DNA of 64,000 nt from Ornithinimicrobium humiphilum (GCF_006716885.1 NZ_VFPU01000001.1:1922001-1986000); one strand, 5' to 3'; positions 19,687 to 30,860 are shown, numbered from the stretch's first letter. A program made the numbers and translations. The notes: generated by a model not told the origin, from the sequence alone.

Positions 19687-21107
19687 CAGCCGACGGCTCC
19701 TTCCATCTGCAGCTCGATGAGGCGGTTGAGCTCGAGGGCGTACTCCATGGGCAGCTCGCGCGCGATGGGCTCGACGAACCCGCGCACGATCATCGCCATG
19801 GCCTCGGTCTCGGAGAGGCCTCGGGACATGAGGTAGAACATCTGGTCCTCGGACACCTTGGAGACGGTCGCCTCGTGGCCCATCTGCACGTCGTCCTCGC
19901 GGACGTCGACGTAGGGGTAGGTGTCGGACCGGGAGATCTGGTCGACCAGCAGGGCGTCGCAGACCACCGAGGACTTGCTGTGGTGGGCGCCCTCGTTGAT
20001 CTGGACCAGGCCGCGGTAGGACGAGCGGCCGCCGCCGCGGGCCACCGACTTGCTGACGATGGTCGAGGACGTGTGCGGCGCGGCGTGCACCATCTTGGAG
20101 CCGGCGTCCTGGTGCTGGCCCTCGCCCGCGAAGGCGATGGACAGCGTCTCGCCCTTGGCGTGCTCGCCGAGGAGGTAGACGGCCGGGTACTTCATGGTGA
20201 CCTTGGAGCCGATGTTGCCGTCGATCCACTCCATGGTCGCGCCCTCGTCGCAGGTGGCGCGCTTGGTGACCAGGTTGTAGACGTTGTTCGACCAGTTCTG
20301 GATCGTCGTGTAGCGCACGCGGGCGTTCTTCTTGACGATGATCTCGACGACGGCGCTGTGCAGGCTGTCGGTCTTGTAGATCGGCGCGGTGCAGCCCTCG
20401 ACGTAGTGCACGTAGGAGCCCTCGTCGGCGATGATCAGCGTCCGCTCGAACTGGCCCATGTTCTCGGTGTTGATCCGGAAGTAGGCCTGCAGCGGGATCT
20501 CGACGTGCACGCCCTTGGGGACGTAGATGAACGAGCCACCCGACCAGACCGCGGTGTTGAGCGCGGCGAACTTGTTGTCGCCGGTCGGGATGACCGAGCC
20601 GAAGTACTCCTTGAAGAGCTCCTCGTGCTCGCGCAGGCCGGTGTCGGTGTCGACGAAGATGACGCCCTGCTCCTCCAGGTCCTCGCGGATCTGGTGGTAG
20701 ACGACCTCGGACTCGTACTGCGCGGCGACGCCGGCGACGAGGCGCTGCTTCTCGGCCTCCGGGATGCCCAGGCGGTCGTAGGTGTTCTTGATGTCCTCGG
20801 GCAGCTCCTCCCAGCTGGTGGCCTGCTTCTCCGTGGACTTCACGAAGTACTTGATGGTGTCGAAGTCGATGTCCGACAGGTCCGCGCCCCAGTGCGGCAT
20901 CGGCTTCTTGCCGAACAGGCGCAGGCCCTTGAGCCGGGTCTCGAGCATCCACTCGGGCTCGTTCTTGCGGGCGGAGATGTCGCGGACGACGTCCTCGCTC
21001 AGGCCGCGCCGTGCGGAGGCGCCGGCCTCGTCGCTGTCGGCCCAGCCGTACTCGTAGCGCCCGAGGTCCTTCAGACCCGGGTTCAGCTCCTCGATGTTGG
21101 TGCTCAT
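19686..21107 (-). CDS. sufB: SufB Fe-S assembly scaffold
   Basis: A 473-residue scaffold subunit on which nascent clusters are assembled. Landmarks are [66 protein letters not shown], the highly conserved [17 protein letters not shown], and [11 protein letters not shown]. The Cys in SSVVCDALL corresponds to the cluster-ligand Cys of SufB. It ends with the shared [20 protein letters not shown] motif. The ATG at 21107 overlaps the sufR stop (ATGA). Confidence 0.96.
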   Translation of the reverse strand: MSTNIEELNPGLKDLGRYEYGWADSDEAGASARRGLSEDVVRDISARKNEPEWMLETRLKGLRLFGKKPMPHWGADLSDIDFDTIKYFVKSTEKQATSWEELPEDIKNTYDRLGIPEAEKQRLVAGVAAQYESEVVYHQIREDLEEQGVIFVDTDTGLREHEELFKEYFGSVIPTGDNKFAALNTAVWSGGSFIYVPKGVHVEIPLQAYFRINTENMGQFERTLIIADEGSYVHYVEGCTAPIYKTDSLHSAVVEIIVKKNARVRYTTIQNWSNNVYNLVTKRATCDEGATMEWIDGNIGSKVTMKYPAVYLLGEHAKGETLSIAFAGEGQHQDAGSKMVHAAPHTSSTIVSKSVARGGGRSSYRGLVQINEGAHHSKSSVVCDALLVDQISRSDTYPYVDVREDDVQMGHEATVSKVSEDQMFYLMSRGLSETEAMAMIVRGFVEPIARELPMEYALELNRLIELQMEGAVG

Positions 21108-21892
21108 CGCGTTGCCCTCTCGTCGGCAGGGTGGTCGGTGGTGCGTTCGGTGGTGCGGGGTATGACGTAGGGCCGCGCTCGCGCGCGCTCCTCGTCGGTG
21201 GGGGGTCCGGTGCCCAGGGCGCCGGTCGGGACGAAGGTCGTGCACACGTGCTTGCCGGCGGCCAGGGTGGCCAGCCGCTGCACGTGCACGCCGAGGATGC
21301 GGGAGATCACGTCGGTCTCCGCGTCGCAGAAGGCACGGAACTCGCTGGCGACCGAGCGCACCGGGCAGTGGCCCTGGCACAGCTGGATCCCGGCGAGGCC
21401 GGTGCCCTGTCCCACCGGGCGGGCCGAGGCAGCATACCCCTCGGCCGAGAGCGCGACGGCGAGCGCCTGGGCGCGGGCGTCCAGGTCGTCGGGGGCGGTG
21501 CCCTGCTCGGCGAGGATCTCCTCGACCCGGGCGCGGAGCCGCTCCTCGAGACCCGACATCTGGTCGGCGGCGAAGCTGTCGACGGCCTCGCCACCCAGGG
21601 AGTCGGCGAGGTAGTGCAGGGCCGCCGTCGCGACGTCGTCGTAGGCGGTGCGGAACTGGTCCTGACCGAGCTCGGTCAGCACGTAGGCGCGCGCGGGACG
21701 GCCGCGGCCACGACGGGCCCCCGCGGGGGCCACGTGCTCCGCGATCAGCCCCGCGGTCCCGAGGGCGTCCAGGTGCCGGCGGACGGCAGCCGGGGTGAGT
21801 CCGAGCTCCTTCGCGAGCGTGCTCGCGGTGACCGGTCCCTGCTCCCCCACCGCCCGACGCACCCGGTCCCGCGTGCGGGACTCCTGATGCAT
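21104..21892 (-). CDS. sufR: SufR-type Fe-S sensing transcriptional repressor
   Basis: A 262-residue DeoR/ArsR-like winged-helix regulator that senses Fe-S status and represses the suf operon. The N-terminus has an HTH ([26 protein letters not shown]) and a wing with [12 protein letters not shown]. The C-terminal cluster site is [11 protein letters not shown] plus FCDAETD, matching the three-Cys pattern of SufR. It is the first gene of the operon and overlaps sufB by ATGA. Start: ATG 21892; a GTG at 21907 with a possible leaderless -10 (CACACT) would add five residues. A palindromic operator candidate covers this start region. Confidence 0.9.
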   Translation of the reverse strand: MHQESRTRDRVRRAVGEQGPVTASTLAKELGLTPAAVRRHLDALGTAGLIAEHVAPAGARRGRGRPARAYVLTELGQDQFRTAYDDVATAALHYLADSLGGEAVDSFAADQMSGLEERLRARVEEILAEQGTAPDDLDARAQALAVALSAEGYAASARPVGQGTGLAGIQLCQGHCPVRSVASEFRAFCDAETDVISRILGVHVQRLATLAAGKHVCTTFVPTGALGTGPPTDEERARARPYVIPRTTERTTDHPADERATR

Positions 21893-21895
21893 CTC

Positions 21896-21931
21896 GACCA
21901 AATTCACTACTTCAGTGTGACCTATTTGGTC
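21896..21931. promoter_or_regulatory. Candidate SufR operator at the suf promoter
   Basis: Two nested inverted repeats stand directly before sufR. The outer one is a perfect 8-bp repeat, GACCAAAT at 21896-21903 and ATTTGGTC at 21924-21931. The inner one, CACT-N5-AGTG, reads ACACT-GAAGT-AGTGA on the minus strand, close to the ACACT-N5-TGTGA operator I recall for the mycobacterial SufR. The block overlaps the probable transcription start, a position suited to repression. Confidence 0.55.
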
Positions 21932-22002
21932 GCCGATCGAAAGCGAGGCAGACCTAACCTCCGCACGGACCTCCCGGGACCGGCGCACCTGTCCTCACGA
22001 AC

Positions 22003-22008
22003 TAGAGT
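22003..22008 (+). promoter_or_regulatory. Leaderless -10 element of the ABC transporter operon
   Basis: TAGAGT followed by seven bases and the GTG at 22016. No Shine-Dalgarno sequence is present. It is about 100 bases from the sufR start, which is divergent. Confidence 0.5.
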
Positions 22009-22015
22009 CTCACGG

Positions 22016-22738
22016 GTGGAAGCAGCCCCCTCCGACGCCCTTGTCATGCACGAGGTGACCCGATCGTTCGGCGGCGTGGACGCCCTCCGCGGGCTCACCT
22101 GGCGCGCCCGCGCGGGCGAGGTGACCTGCGTGCTGGGGCCCAACGGCGCGGGCAAGACCACCTCCGTGGAGATCGCCACCGGGCTGCAGCGTCCGGACGG
22201 CGGCACCGTCCGCGTGCTGGGCTCCGACCCGTGGGGCGCCGACGCCGAGCACCGGGCCCGGGTGGGCGTCATGCTCCAGGACGGCGGGCTCCCCCAGTCG
22301 GTCCGTCCGATGGCGCTGCTGCGTCATCTCGCCCGCTTCTGGGCGCGTCCTGCCGACGTCGACGCCCTGGCGGCCCGGCTCGGCATCGACGACTTCGCCG
22401 GCACGACGATCAGGCGGCTGTCGGGCGGGCAGCGCCAGCGCGTCGCCCTCGCCGCCGCCCTCGTCGGCCGGCCGGAGGTCGCCTTCCTCGACGAGCCGAC
22501 GGCCGGGCTCGACCCCCACTCGCGCCGCGAGGTGCACGCGATCGTGCGCGAGACGGCCGCGGCCGGCACCGCGACCGTCGTCACCACCCACTCCTTCGAC
22601 GAGGCCGAGCGCCTCGCGGACCACGTCGTCGTCATCGCGGCGGGCCGCGCCGTCGCCTCCGGCACCCTCGCCGAGGTCGCCGGCGACGACGGGCTGGAGA
22701 GCGTCTACTTCGCCCTGACCGAGGAGGCCCGCCGATGA
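22016..22738 (+). CDS. ABC transporter ATP-binding protein
   Basis: A 240-residue ATPase that forms an ABC-2 type transporter with the next gene. It has Walker A GPNGAGKTTSVE, Q-loop VMLQDGGLPQ, signature LSGGQRQRVALAAAL, Walker B VAFLDEPTAGLDP and switch His VTTHSFDEAERLAD. The GTG start is supported by the leaderless -10. The stop overlaps the permease ATG (ATGA). This pair regularly sits between sufR and ctaA/ctaB in actinobacteria, so an indirect link to heme or oxidase assembly is possible but unproven. Confidence 0.88.
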   Translation: MEAAPSDALVMHEVTRSFGGVDALRGLTWRARAGEVTCVLGPNGAGKTTSVEIATGLQRPDGGTVRVLGSDPWGADAEHRARVGVMLQDGGLPQSVRPMALLRHLARFWARPADVDALAARLGIDDFAGTTIRRLSGGQRQRVALAAALVGRPEVAFLDEPTAGLDPHSRREVHAIVRETAAAGTATVVTTHSFDEAERLADHVVVIAAGRAVASGTLAEVAGDDGLESVYFALTEEARR

Positions 22739-23547
22739 GCACGCCCGACGGTGCCCCGGCGCCCGCCGCCGGCCGGCCCGACGGCGCGGGACGGGCCGCT
22801 CCCCCGGCCGCCCGGATCCTCGCGCAGGCCCGTTTCGAGGCGGCCGGCCTGCTCAGCCACGGCGAGCAGCTGCTCGTCTCGATGGTGCTGCCCCTGATGG
22901 CCCTCGTCGGGCTCGCGCTCGTCGACTACCCCGACCTGGCCGTGGGCCGGTGGGAGGGCGCCGCGCGGATCGACGTGCTCACGCCGGGGGTGGTCGCGCT
23001 AGCCGTGATGTCGACCGCCTTCACCGGCCAGGCCATCCTGCTCGGCTTCGAGCGTCGCTGGGGCGTCCTGCGCCTGCTCGGCACCACTCCCCTCGGGCGC
23101 GGCGGCCTGCTCGCGGCCAAGGCGCTCTCGGTGCTGGTCGTCCTCGCCCTCCAGCTCGTGGTGGTCAGCGGCGTCGGCCTCGCGCTCGGCTGGCGTCCGA
23201 GCCTGCCCGGCCTGCTGCTCACCCTCGTGGTGGTCGTGCTCGGCGCGACCGTCTTCGCGCTGCTCGCGGCGTGCCTCGGCGGCACGCTGCGCGCGGAGGC
23301 CGTCCTCGCGCTCGGCAACCTGGTCTGGGTGCTGCTCGCCGCCGGCGGCGGGGTGCTGCTGCCGGCCGGGGCGATGCCGGGCCCGGTGGCCGCCGTGGTC
23401 GGCCTGCTGCCGTCGGCCGCGCTCGCGGACGCGCTGCGCGCCGCCCTCGTGGACGGCGCGGTGGACCTGCGGGCCGTCGCGGTCCTGCTGGTCTGGGGCG
23501 TCGTCGCCGGTGCCGTCGCCCGCCGCTTCCTGCGCTGGTCCGACTAG
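22735..23547 (+). CDS. ABC-2 type transporter permease
   Basis: A 270-residue membrane protein with six hydrophobic segments typical of ABC-2 permeases: VSMVLPLMALVGLALV, VVALAVMSTAFTGQAILLG, the conserved ERRWGVLRLLGTTPL cytoplasmic motif, LVVLALQLVVVSGVGLALG, a long LLLTLVVVVLGATVFALLAA helix and a final VAVLLVWGVVAGAVA. The first 35 residues are Ala/Pro-rich and soluble. It is coupled to its ATPase by an ATGA overlap and converges closely (26 bases) with ctaA. Substrate unknown. Confidence 0.87.
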   Translation: MSTPDGAPAPAAGRPDGAGRAAPPAARILAQARFEAAGLLSHGEQLLVSMVLPLMALVGLALVDYPDLAVGRWEGAARIDVLTPGVVALAVMSTAFTGQAILLGFERRWGVLRLLGTTPLGRGGLLAAKALSVLVVLALQLVVVSGVGLALGWRPSLPGLLLTLVVVVLGATVFALLAACLGGTLRAEAVLALGNLVWVLLAAGGGVLLPAGAMPGPVAAVVGLLPSAALADALRAALVDGAVDLRAVAVLLVWGVVAGAVARRFLRWSD

Positions 23548-23573
23548 GGCTGCGCCACCGGACGGACCGGGCC

Positions 23574-24605
23574 TCAGGCGTCGGCGAGGGCGGTGGGGCG
23601 CGGGCCGCGGGCCTCGTGCGCGCCGGCCGGGGCCGAGAGCGCGACGAGCTTCTCGACCGTGGCCGTGACCACCGCGGCCAGGGCCGCCGCGCCGGCCATG
23701 TGCAGGCCGACTGCGAGCTCCGGCACGCCGTTGAAGAACTGGTAGTAGCCGATCGCCGCCTGGGCGGCCAGCAACAGGGCCAGCGCCACCAGCACCCGCC
23801 GCAGGGCGCCCGGCCAGCGCCGCGCGAACGCGAGCCCCAGGGCCAGCACCGTGGTGGCCACGATCACGTAGACCGGCACGACGTGGACGCGGGTGATGAC
23901 GTAGGGGTCGAAGGTGTGGCGGGCCACGACGCCGGCGTCGCCCGAGTGCGGACCGGTGCCGGTCACGAGGGTGCCGAGGTAGATCGTCAGCGCACCGGTG
24001 ACGGCCACGACGGCCGCGACCGCCCGGGCCACGCGGGCCTGGCCGCCGACGAGCTGGCCCGGCCGCTCGGCCTCGGCCACGTGCGGCAGCGAGGCGCGTC
24101 GGGTGCGGACGACGAGCACGGTCGCCACGGCGATGAGGACCGCCGAGATGACGAAGTGGATGCCGACGACCCAGGGGTTGAGCCCGGTGCGGACGGTGAT
24201 GCCGCCCACCACGGCCTGGACGATGATGCCCGCGGCGATGGCGACGGCATACCGGAGGAAGGAGGGGTGCCGGTCGCGCAGCCGCCACACGGCGAGGAAG
24301 GTCAGGACCGAGATGACCACCAGCAGGAAGGTCAGCGTGCGGTTGCCGAACTCGATGTAGCCGTGGACGCCCATCTCGGGGGTGTTGGTCCACGATGCGT
24401 CCGTGCACCGCGGCCAGGTCGGGCACCCGAGCCCGCTGCCGGTGAGGCGCACCGCTCCCCCGGTGACGATGAGGAGCGCGTTGGCGACCAGCGAGGCCCA
24501 CGCGGTGGCGCGGACCCAGCCGTCGACCTCGGTCGGCATCAGGGGGTCGCGCCAGCCGGGGCTCGCCTGCTCGCGGACGTGGGCGGTCGGGGACGGGGAC
24601 GTCAT
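23574..24605 (-). CDS. ctaA: Heme A synthase (COX15/CtaA family)
   Basis: It oxidises the C8 methyl of heme O to the formyl of heme A in the membrane. The 343-residue protein has eight predicted helices and the family His residues in HGYIEFGNRTLT, GIHFVISA, RVHVVPVYV and GLHMAGAA. The Cys pair in SGLGCPTWPRC, also conserved in Gram-positive CtaA, lies in the first extracellular loop. The C-terminus is soluble and Pro/Arg-rich. The start is the ATG at 24605. It lies 14 bases after ctaB on the same strand, so heme O and heme A synthesis are coexpressed. Confidence 0.92.
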   Translation of the reverse strand: MTSPSPTAHVREQASPGWRDPLMPTEVDGWVRATAWASLVANALLIVTGGAVRLTGSGLGCPTWPRCTDASWTNTPEMGVHGYIEFGNRTLTFLLVVISVLTFLAVWRLRDRHPSFLRYAVAIAAGIIVQAVVGGITVRTGLNPWVVGIHFVISAVLIAVATVLVVRTRRASLPHVAEAERPGQLVGGQARVARAVAAVVAVTGALTIYLGTLVTGTGPHSGDAGVVARHTFDPYVITRVHVVPVYVIVATTVLALGLAFARRWPGALRRVLVALALLLAAQAAIGYYQFFNGVPELAVGLHMAGAAALAAVVTATVEKLVALSAPAGAHEARGPRPTALADA

Positions 24606-24619
24606 GGCGGGACCTGGGG

Positions 24620-25591
24620 TCAGAGGGGCAGCGGGAGGTGCAGCAGCGGGTCGACGGCCACCCCGAGGAAGAGCAGCGTCAGATAGCTGATCGAGTAGTG
24701 GAACAGCCTCATCGCACCCAGCGCGTTGCCGGTCACGCCACGGCGGGCGCGCCCCAGGAGGCGGTGGGACTCGACGACGAAGAGGGCGCCGGAGACGACG
24801 GCGACGACGGTGTAGACCCAGCCCATCGGGGCCACGGGGATCAGCGCCAGGGAGACGAGGACGGTCACCCAGGAGTAGACGACGATCTGCCTGCCCACCG
24901 CCACGTCCTGGGCGACGACCGGCAGCATCGGCACGCCGGCGTTGGCGTAGTCGTCGCGGAAGCGCATCGACAGCGGCCAGTAGTGCGGCGGGGTCCAGAA
25001 GAAGACCACGAGGAAGAGGATGAGCGCCGACCAGGAGAGCGAGTCGGCGACGGCGGACCAGCCGATGAGCACCGGCATGCAGCCGGCGACGCCGCCCCAG
25101 ACGATGTTCTGGCTGGTGCGCCGCTTGAGGACCATCGTGTAGAAGACGACGTAGAGCGCGATCGCCCCGAGCGCCAGCCAGGCCGAGAGCCAGTTGACGA
25201 CCAGGCCGAGCCAGAGCACGGCCGCGACGCCGAGGACCCCGCCGAAGACGAGCGCGGCACGGGGCGAGACCGTCCCGGTGACCAGCGGCCGGTTGGAGGT
25301 CCGGTGCATCCGGGCGTCGATGTCGCGGTCGAGGTAGCAGTTGAGGACGTTCGCCGACGCGGCGGCGAGGGTGCCGCCCACGAGGGTGGCCACGATGAGC
25401 CAGATCGGCGGGATCCCGCGCTCGGCCAGGAACATCACCGGGAAGGTGGTGACGAGGAGGAGCTCGATGATCCGCGGCTTCGTGAGCGAGACGTAGTCGC
25501 GCACGACGTCGCGCCAGCCGCGGTCCCGGGAGGAGCCCTCGCTGACGTCGACGGGGCCGTCGGGCGCAGGGCGCGGGTCGAGCGAGGTCAC
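24620..25591 (-). CDS. ctaB: Protoheme IX farnesyltransferase (heme O synthase)
   Basis: A UbiA-type prenyltransferase that adds farnesyl to protoheme to give heme O. With the chosen start it has 323 residues. The first Asp-rich motif is [19 protein letters not shown] and the second is [18 protein letters not shown]; about nine membrane helices surround them. The GTG at 25591 follows GAAGGA with a short spacer; a GTG at 25642 would add 17 basic residues. It is divergent from tkt, an arrangement common in actinobacteria, and cotranscribed with ctaA. Confidence 0.93.
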   Translation of the reverse strand: MTSLDPRPAPDGPVDVSEGSSRDRGWRDVVRDYVSLTKPRIIELLLVTTFPVMFLAERGIPPIWLIVATLVGGTLAAASANVLNCYLDRDIDARMHRTSNRPLVTGTVSPRAALVFGGVLGVAAVLWLGLVVNWLSAWLALGAIALYVVFYTMVLKRRTSQNIVWGGVAGCMPVLIGWSAVADSLSWSALILFLVVFFWTPPHYWPLSMRFRDDYANAGVPMLPVVAQDVAVGRQIVVYSWVTVLVSLALIPVAPMGWVYTVVAVVSGALFVVESHRLLGRARRGVTGNALGAMRLFHYSISYLTLLFLGVAVDPLLHLPLPL

Positions 25592-25727
25592 GGTGTCCTT
25601 CGGGGGGTGGCGGCGTCGTCCGAGGGGACGCTGGATGTCCACCCGATGGTACTCCGTCGCAGGTGCGGGGCCCGAACCGCCGTCGCCTCCGGGGTCGGCC
25701 GGGACGACCGGGCCGGACCCGAACGGC

Positions 25728-25733
25728 TAAGGT
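25728..25733 (+). promoter_or_regulatory. Possible -10 element for the tkt operon
   Basis: TAAGGT about 70 bases before the tkt start matches TANNNT. No good -35 is visible, so the call is weak. Confidence 0.3.
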
Positions 25734-25804
25734 CGGAGAAGAGACCTCCCGGCCGCCCTCCAGGCCCGGGACGGCATGCCCGTCGAGCACCCGTAGGAGC
25801 CCCC

Positions 25805-28066
25805 GTGAGCGAAACCGCCCCCACCCTGACCGCCGGCCGCGACGCCGGTCTCAACCGCCCCGTCGCCGACGCCGTCGGCTGGACCGACGTGGACGTCAGG
25901 GCCGTCGACACGGCGCGAGTGCTGGCCGCCGACGCCGTCCAGAACGTGGGCAACGGTCACCCGGGCACCGCGATGAGCCTGGCCCCGCTGGCCTACCTGC
26001 TCTACCAGAACGTCATGCGCCACGACCCGTCCGAGCCGCACTGGCTGGGCCGCGACCGCTTCGTGCTGTCGGCGGGCCACTCGAGCCTGACCCAGTACAT
26101 CCAGCTCTACCTCTCCGGCTACGGCCTGGAGCTCGACGACCTCAGGGCGCTGCGCACCTGGGGCAGCGCCACCCCCGGCCACCCCGAGGTGCACCACACC
26201 ACCGGCGTCGAGATCACCACCGGCCCGCTGGGCTCCGGCCTGGCCTCCGCCGTCGGCATGGCCATGGCGCAGCGCCGCCAGCGCGGTCTGCTCGACCCCG
26301 ACGCCCCCGCCGGCGAGTCCCCCTTCGACCACCACGTCTGGGTCATCGCCTCCGACGGCGACATCATGGAGGGCGTCACCTCCGAGGCCTGCTCCCTGGC
26401 CGGGCACCAGGAGCTGTCCAACCTCACCGTCGTCTACGACCAGAACTTCATCTCGATCGAGGACGACACCGACATCTCCTTCAGCGAGGACGTGGGCCAG
26501 CGCTACGAGGCCTACGGCTGGCACGTCGAGACCGTCGACTGGCGCGCCTCCGCCGAGGAGGGCGGCTACACCGAGGACGTCGACGCCCTCCACGCCGCGC
26601 TCCAGGCCTCCCGCGAGCGCACCGACCGGCCCACCCTGGTCATCCTGCGCACGATCATCGCCTGGCCGGCCCCGGAGGCCCAGGACACCGGCGCCTCCCA
26701 CGGCTCGGCCCTGGGGGCGGACGAGGTCGCCGCGACCAAGACGCTGCTCGGCTTCGACCCCGAGGTCGCCTTCCCCGTCGAGGACGAGGTGATCGCCCAC
26801 ACCCGCGCCGTCGTCGAGCGCGGCCGGGCCGCCCGCGAGGAGTGGCAGCAGCGCTACGACGCCTGGCGCGAGGCCAACCCGGAGGGTGCGGCCCTCCTCG
26901 ACCGCCTGCTGGCCAAGGAGCTCCCCGAGGGCCTGGCCGACGCGCTCCCGGTCTTCGACGCCGACCCCAAGGGCATGGCCACCCGCAAGGCCTCCGGCGA
27001 GGTGCTCACCGCCCTCGCCGACGTGATGCCCGAGCTGTGGGGCGGCTCCGCCGACCTCGCCGGCTCCAACAACACGACGATGAAGGGCGTGCCCTCGTTC
27101 GTGCCGGAGAGCAAGGCCACGGAGATGTTCCCCGGCAACCCCTACGGCCGAACGCTGCACTTCGGCATCCGCGAGCACGCCATGGGCATGATCCTCAACG
27201 GGATCGCGCTGGAGGGCCTGACCCGTCCCTACGGCGGCACCTTCCTGGTGTTCTCCGACTACATGCGTCCCGCGGTCCGCCTCGCCAGCATCCAGCAGCT
27301 GCCCGTGATCTACGTCTGGACCCACGACAGCATCGGCCTGGGCGAGGACGGCCCCACCCACCAGCCCGTCGAACACCTCGCCGCGCTGCGCGCCATCCCG
27401 GGCCTGGACGTCGTCCGCCCGGCCGACGCCAACGAGACCGCGGTCGCCTGGCGCACCATCCTCGGCTCGGTCGACCACCCGGCCGCGCTCGCCCTGACCC
27501 GCCAGGACGTGCCGACGCTGGACCGCAGCGAGCTGGGCTCGGCCGAGGGCGTCGCCCGCGGCGGCTACGTGCTCGCCGAGGCCGACGGCGGCCGCCCCGA
27601 GGTCGTGCTCCTCGCGACCGGCTCCGAGGTCCAGCTGGCCCTCGAGGCGCGCGAGACCCTGCAGGCCGACGGCGTCCCGACCCGCGTCGTCTCCCTCCCC
27701 TGCCGGGAGTGGTTCGACGCCCAGGACCAGGCCTACCGCGACGAGGTGCTGCCGCCGGACGTGCGCGCCCGCGTCTCCGTCGAGGCGGGCATCGCGATGG
27801 GCTGGCGCGAGCTGGTCGGCGACGCCGGCCGGATGGTCAGCCTGGAGCACTTCGGCGCTTCCGCCGACTACAAGACCCTCTACCGCGAGTTCGGCATCAC
27901 GGCCGAGGCCGTCGTGGCCGCCGCGCGCGAGTCCCTCGCCGCCGTGTCCGGCTCCGCGCCGTCCGCCCCCGGCACGAGCACCCCGCACGAGCCGTCGTCC
28001 GACGCCAGCACGCTCGGCGACGCCGGCGAGGGCGGCACCCGATCCACCGACGCAACCCAGAAGTGA
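25805..28066 (+). CDS. tkt: Transketolase
   Basis: A thiamine-diphosphate enzyme that moves two-carbon units between sugar phosphates in the non-oxidative pentose phosphate pathway. The 753-residue protein has [28 protein letters not shown], the ThDP site [15 protein letters not shown] with later VVYDQN, the central [20 protein letters not shown] and the end motif [19 protein letters not shown] Ser/Thr/Pro/Gly-rich tail of about 39 residues (715-753) goes beyond the usual length of about 700. The GTG start has AGGAG five bases upstream. It is the first gene of the pentose phosphate cluster. Confidence 0.95.
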   Translation: MSETAPTLTAGRDAGLNRPVADAVGWTDVDVRAVDTARVLAADAVQNVGNGHPGTAMSLAPLAYLLYQNVMRHDPSEPHWLGRDRFVLSAGHSSLTQYIQLYLSGYGLELDDLRALRTWGSATPGHPEVHHTTGVEITTGPLGSGLASAVGMAMAQRRQRGLLDPDAPAGESPFDHHVWVIASDGDIMEGVTSEACSLAGHQELSNLTVVYDQNFISIEDDTDISFSEDVGQRYEAYGWHVETVDWRASAEEGGYTEDVDALHAALQASRERTDRPTLVILRTIIAWPAPEAQDTGASHGSALGADEVAATKTLLGFDPEVAFPVEDEVIAHTRAVVERGRAAREEWQQRYDAWREANPEGAALLDRLLAKELPEGLADALPVFDADPKGMATRKASGEVLTALADVMPELWGGSADLAGSNNTTMKGVPSFVPESKATEMFPGNPYGRTLHFGIREHAMGMILNGIALEGLTRPYGGTFLVFSDYMRPAVRLASIQQLPVIYVWTHDSIGLGEDGPTHQPVEHLAALRAIPGLDVVRPADANETAVAWRTILGSVDHPAALALTRQDVPTLDRSELGSAEGVARGGYVLAEADGGRPEVVLLATGSEVQLALEARETLQADGVPTRVVSLPCREWFDAQDQAYRDEVLPPDVRARVSVEAGIAMGWRELVGDAGRMVSLEHFGASADYKTLYREFGITAEAVVAAARESLAAVSGSAPSAPGTSTPHEPSSDASTLGDAGEGGTRSTDATQK

Positions 28067-28077
28067 GGACAGCGACC

Positions 28078-29202
28078 ATGAGCGACAGCACCGAGGGCCG
28101 CACCGCCCTGCACCAGCTCGCCGACGCAGGCGTCTCCGTCTGGCTCGACGACCTCAACCGGCCGATGATCACCGACGGCACGCTGCAGGCCCACATCGAC
28201 CGCGGCGTGCTGGGGGTGACGACCAACCCGACGATCTTCGCCACAGCGCTCTCCGAGGGCGAGGCCTACACCTCCCAGATCGAGACGCTCTCGGCCGGCA
28301 GCGTCGAGGAGGCCGTCTTCGCCCTCACGACCGAGGACGTCCGCAACGCCTGCGACCTCTTCATGCCCGTCTTCGAGCGGACCGGCGGCCTAGACGGCCG
28401 GGTCTCCATCGAGGTCGACCCCGGGCTGGCGAAGGACACCGCCGGCACCGTCGAGACGGCCAAGCGACTCTGGGCCGAGATCGACCGGCCCAACCTGCTC
28501 GTCAAGATCCCCGCGACGGTCGAGGGTCTGCCCGCGATCAGCCAGACGCTGGCCGAGGGCATCAGCGTCAACGTCACGCTGATCTTCAGCCTCGACCGCT
28601 ACCGCGGCGTGATGAACGCCTACCTCACCGGCCTCGAGCAGGCCCGCGAGCGCGGCAAGGACCTGTCCACCATCTACTCGGTGGCCAGCTTCTTCGTCTC
28701 GCGCGTCGACAGCGAGATCGACAAGCGCCTGGAGGAGATCGGCACCGACGAGGCGCTGGCGCTGCGCGGCAGGGCCGGCGTCGCCAACGCCCGGCTCGCC
28801 TACCAGGCCTTCGAGGAGGTCTTCGGGACCCCGCGCTGGCACAACCTCGCCGAGGACGGCGCCAACCTGCAGCGCCCGCTGTGGGCCTCGACGGGCGTGA
28901 AGAACCCCGACTACCCCGACACGCTCTACGTCACCGAGCTCGTGGCCCCGCACACGGTCAACACCATGCCCCTGGCCACCATGAAGGCCACGATCGACCA
29001 CGCCGAGATCACCGCCGACACCGTCACCGGCTCCTACGCCGAGGCCCAGCAGGTCCTCGACGACCTCGCGCGCGTCGGCATCTCCTACACCGACGTCGTC
29101 GAGCTGCTCGAGACCGAGGGCGTGGACAAGTTCGTGAAGTCCTGGGACGAGCTCCTCGAGACCGTCAAGACCGAGCTGGACAAGCACCAGGAGACCGCGT
29201 GA
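28078..29202 (+). CDS. tal: Transaldolase
   Basis: It transfers a dihydroxyacetone unit between sugar phosphates. The 374-residue form is the longer transaldolase type of actinobacteria. Motifs are VTTNPTIFA near residue 48, the Schiff-base lysine in [39 protein letters not shown] and [13 protein letters not shown]. The ATG at 28078 lies 11 bases after tkt. Its stop overlaps the pgi GTG (GTGA). Confidence 0.95.
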   Translation: MSDSTEGRTALHQLADAGVSVWLDDLNRPMITDGTLQAHIDRGVLGVTTNPTIFATALSEGEAYTSQIETLSAGSVEEAVFALTTEDVRNACDLFMPVFERTGGLDGRVSIEVDPGLAKDTAGTVETAKRLWAEIDRPNLLVKIPATVEGLPAISQTLAEGISVNVTLIFSLDRYRGVMNAYLTGLEQARERGKDLSTIYSVASFFVSRVDSEIDKRLEEIGTDEALALRGRAGVANARLAYQAFEEVFGTPRWHNLAEDGANLQRPLWASTGVKNPDYPDTLYVTELVAPHTVNTMPLATMKATIDHAEITADTVTGSYAEAQQVLDDLARVGISYTDVVELLETEGVDKFVKSWDELLETVKTELDKHQETA

Positions 29203-30860
29203 GCACGATGACGGTCGAGGCCCTCGGGGCCGCCGCCGACGCGGTCGAGCGCCACCTGGGCGAGCTGGTCGAGGAGCGCGTCGCCTCCCGGCTGTTCGCC
29301 CAGGACGCCACCCTCTGGGGACCCGAGGCCGAGGAGGAGGCCTCCATCCGGCTCGCCTGGGTCGGTCTGGCCCGCACCTCCCGGCCCCTGGTCGGGGAGA
29401 TCGCGGCGCTGCGCGAGCAGCTGCGCGAGCGCGGGGTGACCCGCATCGTGCTCTGCGGCATGGGCGGCTCGAGCCTGGCCCCGGAGGTCATCTGCGCCAC
29501 CCAGGGCGTGCCCCTGGTCGTCCTCGACAGCTCCGATCCCGACATGGTCCGCGCCGCCCTCGAGGAGGACGTCGCGGCCACGGCCGTGGTGGTCTCCTCC
29601 AAGTCCGGCTCCACGCTGGAGACCGACTCCCAGCGCCGGGCCTTCGTCCAGGCGTTCACCGACGCCGGCATCGACCCCACCGAGCGGATCGTCGTCGTCA
29701 CCGACCCCGGCAGCCCGCTCGACGAGCGCTCCCGGGCCGAGGGCTACCGCGTCGTCAACGCCGACCCCCACGTCGGCGGGCGCTACTCCGCCCTGACCGC
29801 CTTCGGCCTGGTGCCCTCCGGCCTGGCGGGCGCCGACATCGCCGCCCTCCTCGACGAGGCCGAGGAGGTCGTCGACCTGCTGTCCGACGACGACCGCGGC
29901 AACCCCGGGCTCCGGCTCGGAGCCGCTCTCGGGGGCACCGAGCCGCTGCGCGACAAGCTGGTCTTCACCGACCAGGGGTCCGGCATCGTCGGCCTCGCCG
30001 ACTGGGCCGAGCAGCTCATCGCCGAGTCCACCGGCAAGCAGGGCACCGGGGTGCTCCCCGTCGTCGCACCCTCCGACGCCGACCCGTTCGCCGGACTCGC
30101 GGACGCCGGCGACTGCACCGTCGTGGCGTTCACCGCCGACCCCGACACCGACCTCCTGGCCGACGACGGGCCCGACGAGGGCACCGCCTCCCCCACCAGC
30201 CCCGCCGCCGGGTCGCAGGTCAACGTGGCCGGGCCGCTCGGGGCGCAGTTCCTGCTCTGGGAGGTGGCCACCGCGGTGGCCGGCCGGCTGCTCGGGATCA
30301 ACCCCTTCGACCAGCCCGACGTCGAGAGCGCCAAGAAGGCCGCCCGCGAGATCATGGAGCAGGGGGCGCCCGAGGGCGACGACCCGCTCGCCGTGGACGG
30401 CGCCGTGGAGATCCGTGCCGGGTCCTGGCTGCCGGCCGGCACGAGCACGGTGGCCGAGGCCGTCGACGCCCTGCTGGGCCGGCTCGACCCCGCCTCCGGC
30501 TACCTCGCCGTGATGGTCTACCTCGACCGGCTGCGCCACGCCGACCTGGCGGCCGTCCAGGCGCCCCTGGTGCAGCGCACCGGTCGCCCGGTGACCTTCG
30601 GGTGGGGCCCCCGCTTCCTGCACTCCACGGGTCAGTACCACAAGGGCGGTCCTGCCCAGGGCGTCTACCTGCAGGTCACCGGCGCCCCGGTGTCCGACCT
30701 CCCGGTGCCCGGGCAGGACTTCACCTTCGGGCAGGTCATCGCGGCCCAGGCGGCCGGTGACGCGGCCGTGCTCGCCGACGCCGGCCGGCCCGTCCTGCGG
30801 CTGCACCTCACCGACCAGGCCCGTGGGCTCGAGCAGCTTCGGGCGGTCCTGGCCCGATGA
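29199..30860 (+). CDS. pgi: Glucose-6-phosphate isomerase
   Basis: It interconverts glucose 6-phosphate and fructose 6-phosphate, linking glycolysis to the pentose phosphate route. The 553-residue protein belongs to the branch common in actinobacterial tkt-tal-pgi-zwf clusters: [29 protein letters not shown], a Glu-rich middle, [18 protein letters not shown], and the catalytic-end motif [15 protein letters not shown] loop at about residues 315-345 ([17 protein letters not shown]) is acidic and likely disordered. GTG start coupled to tal, stop coupled to zwf (ATGA). Confidence 0.92.
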   Translation: MSTMTVEALGAAADAVERHLGELVEERVASRLFAQDATLWGPEAEEEASIRLAWVGLARTSRPLVGEIAALREQLRERGVTRIVLCGMGGSSLAPEVICATQGVPLVVLDSSDPDMVRAALEEDVAATAVVVSSKSGSTLETDSQRRAFVQAFTDAGIDPTERIVVVTDPGSPLDERSRAEGYRVVNADPHVGGRYSALTAFGLVPSGLAGADIAALLDEAEEVVDLLSDDDRGNPGLRLGAALGGTEPLRDKLVFTDQGSGIVGLADWAEQLIAESTGKQGTGVLPVVAPSDADPFAGLADAGDCTVVAFTADPDTDLLADDGPDEGTASPTSPAAGSQVNVAGPLGAQFLLWEVATAVAGRLLGINPFDQPDVESAKKAAREIMEQGAPEGDDPLAVDGAVEIRAGSWLPAGTSTVAEAVDALLGRLDPASGYLAVMVYLDRLRHADLAAVQAPLVQRTGRPVTFGWGPRFLHSTGQYHKGGPAQGVYLQVTGAPVSDLPVPGQDFTFGQVIAAQAAGDAAVLADAGRPVLRLHLTDQARGLEQLRAVLAR

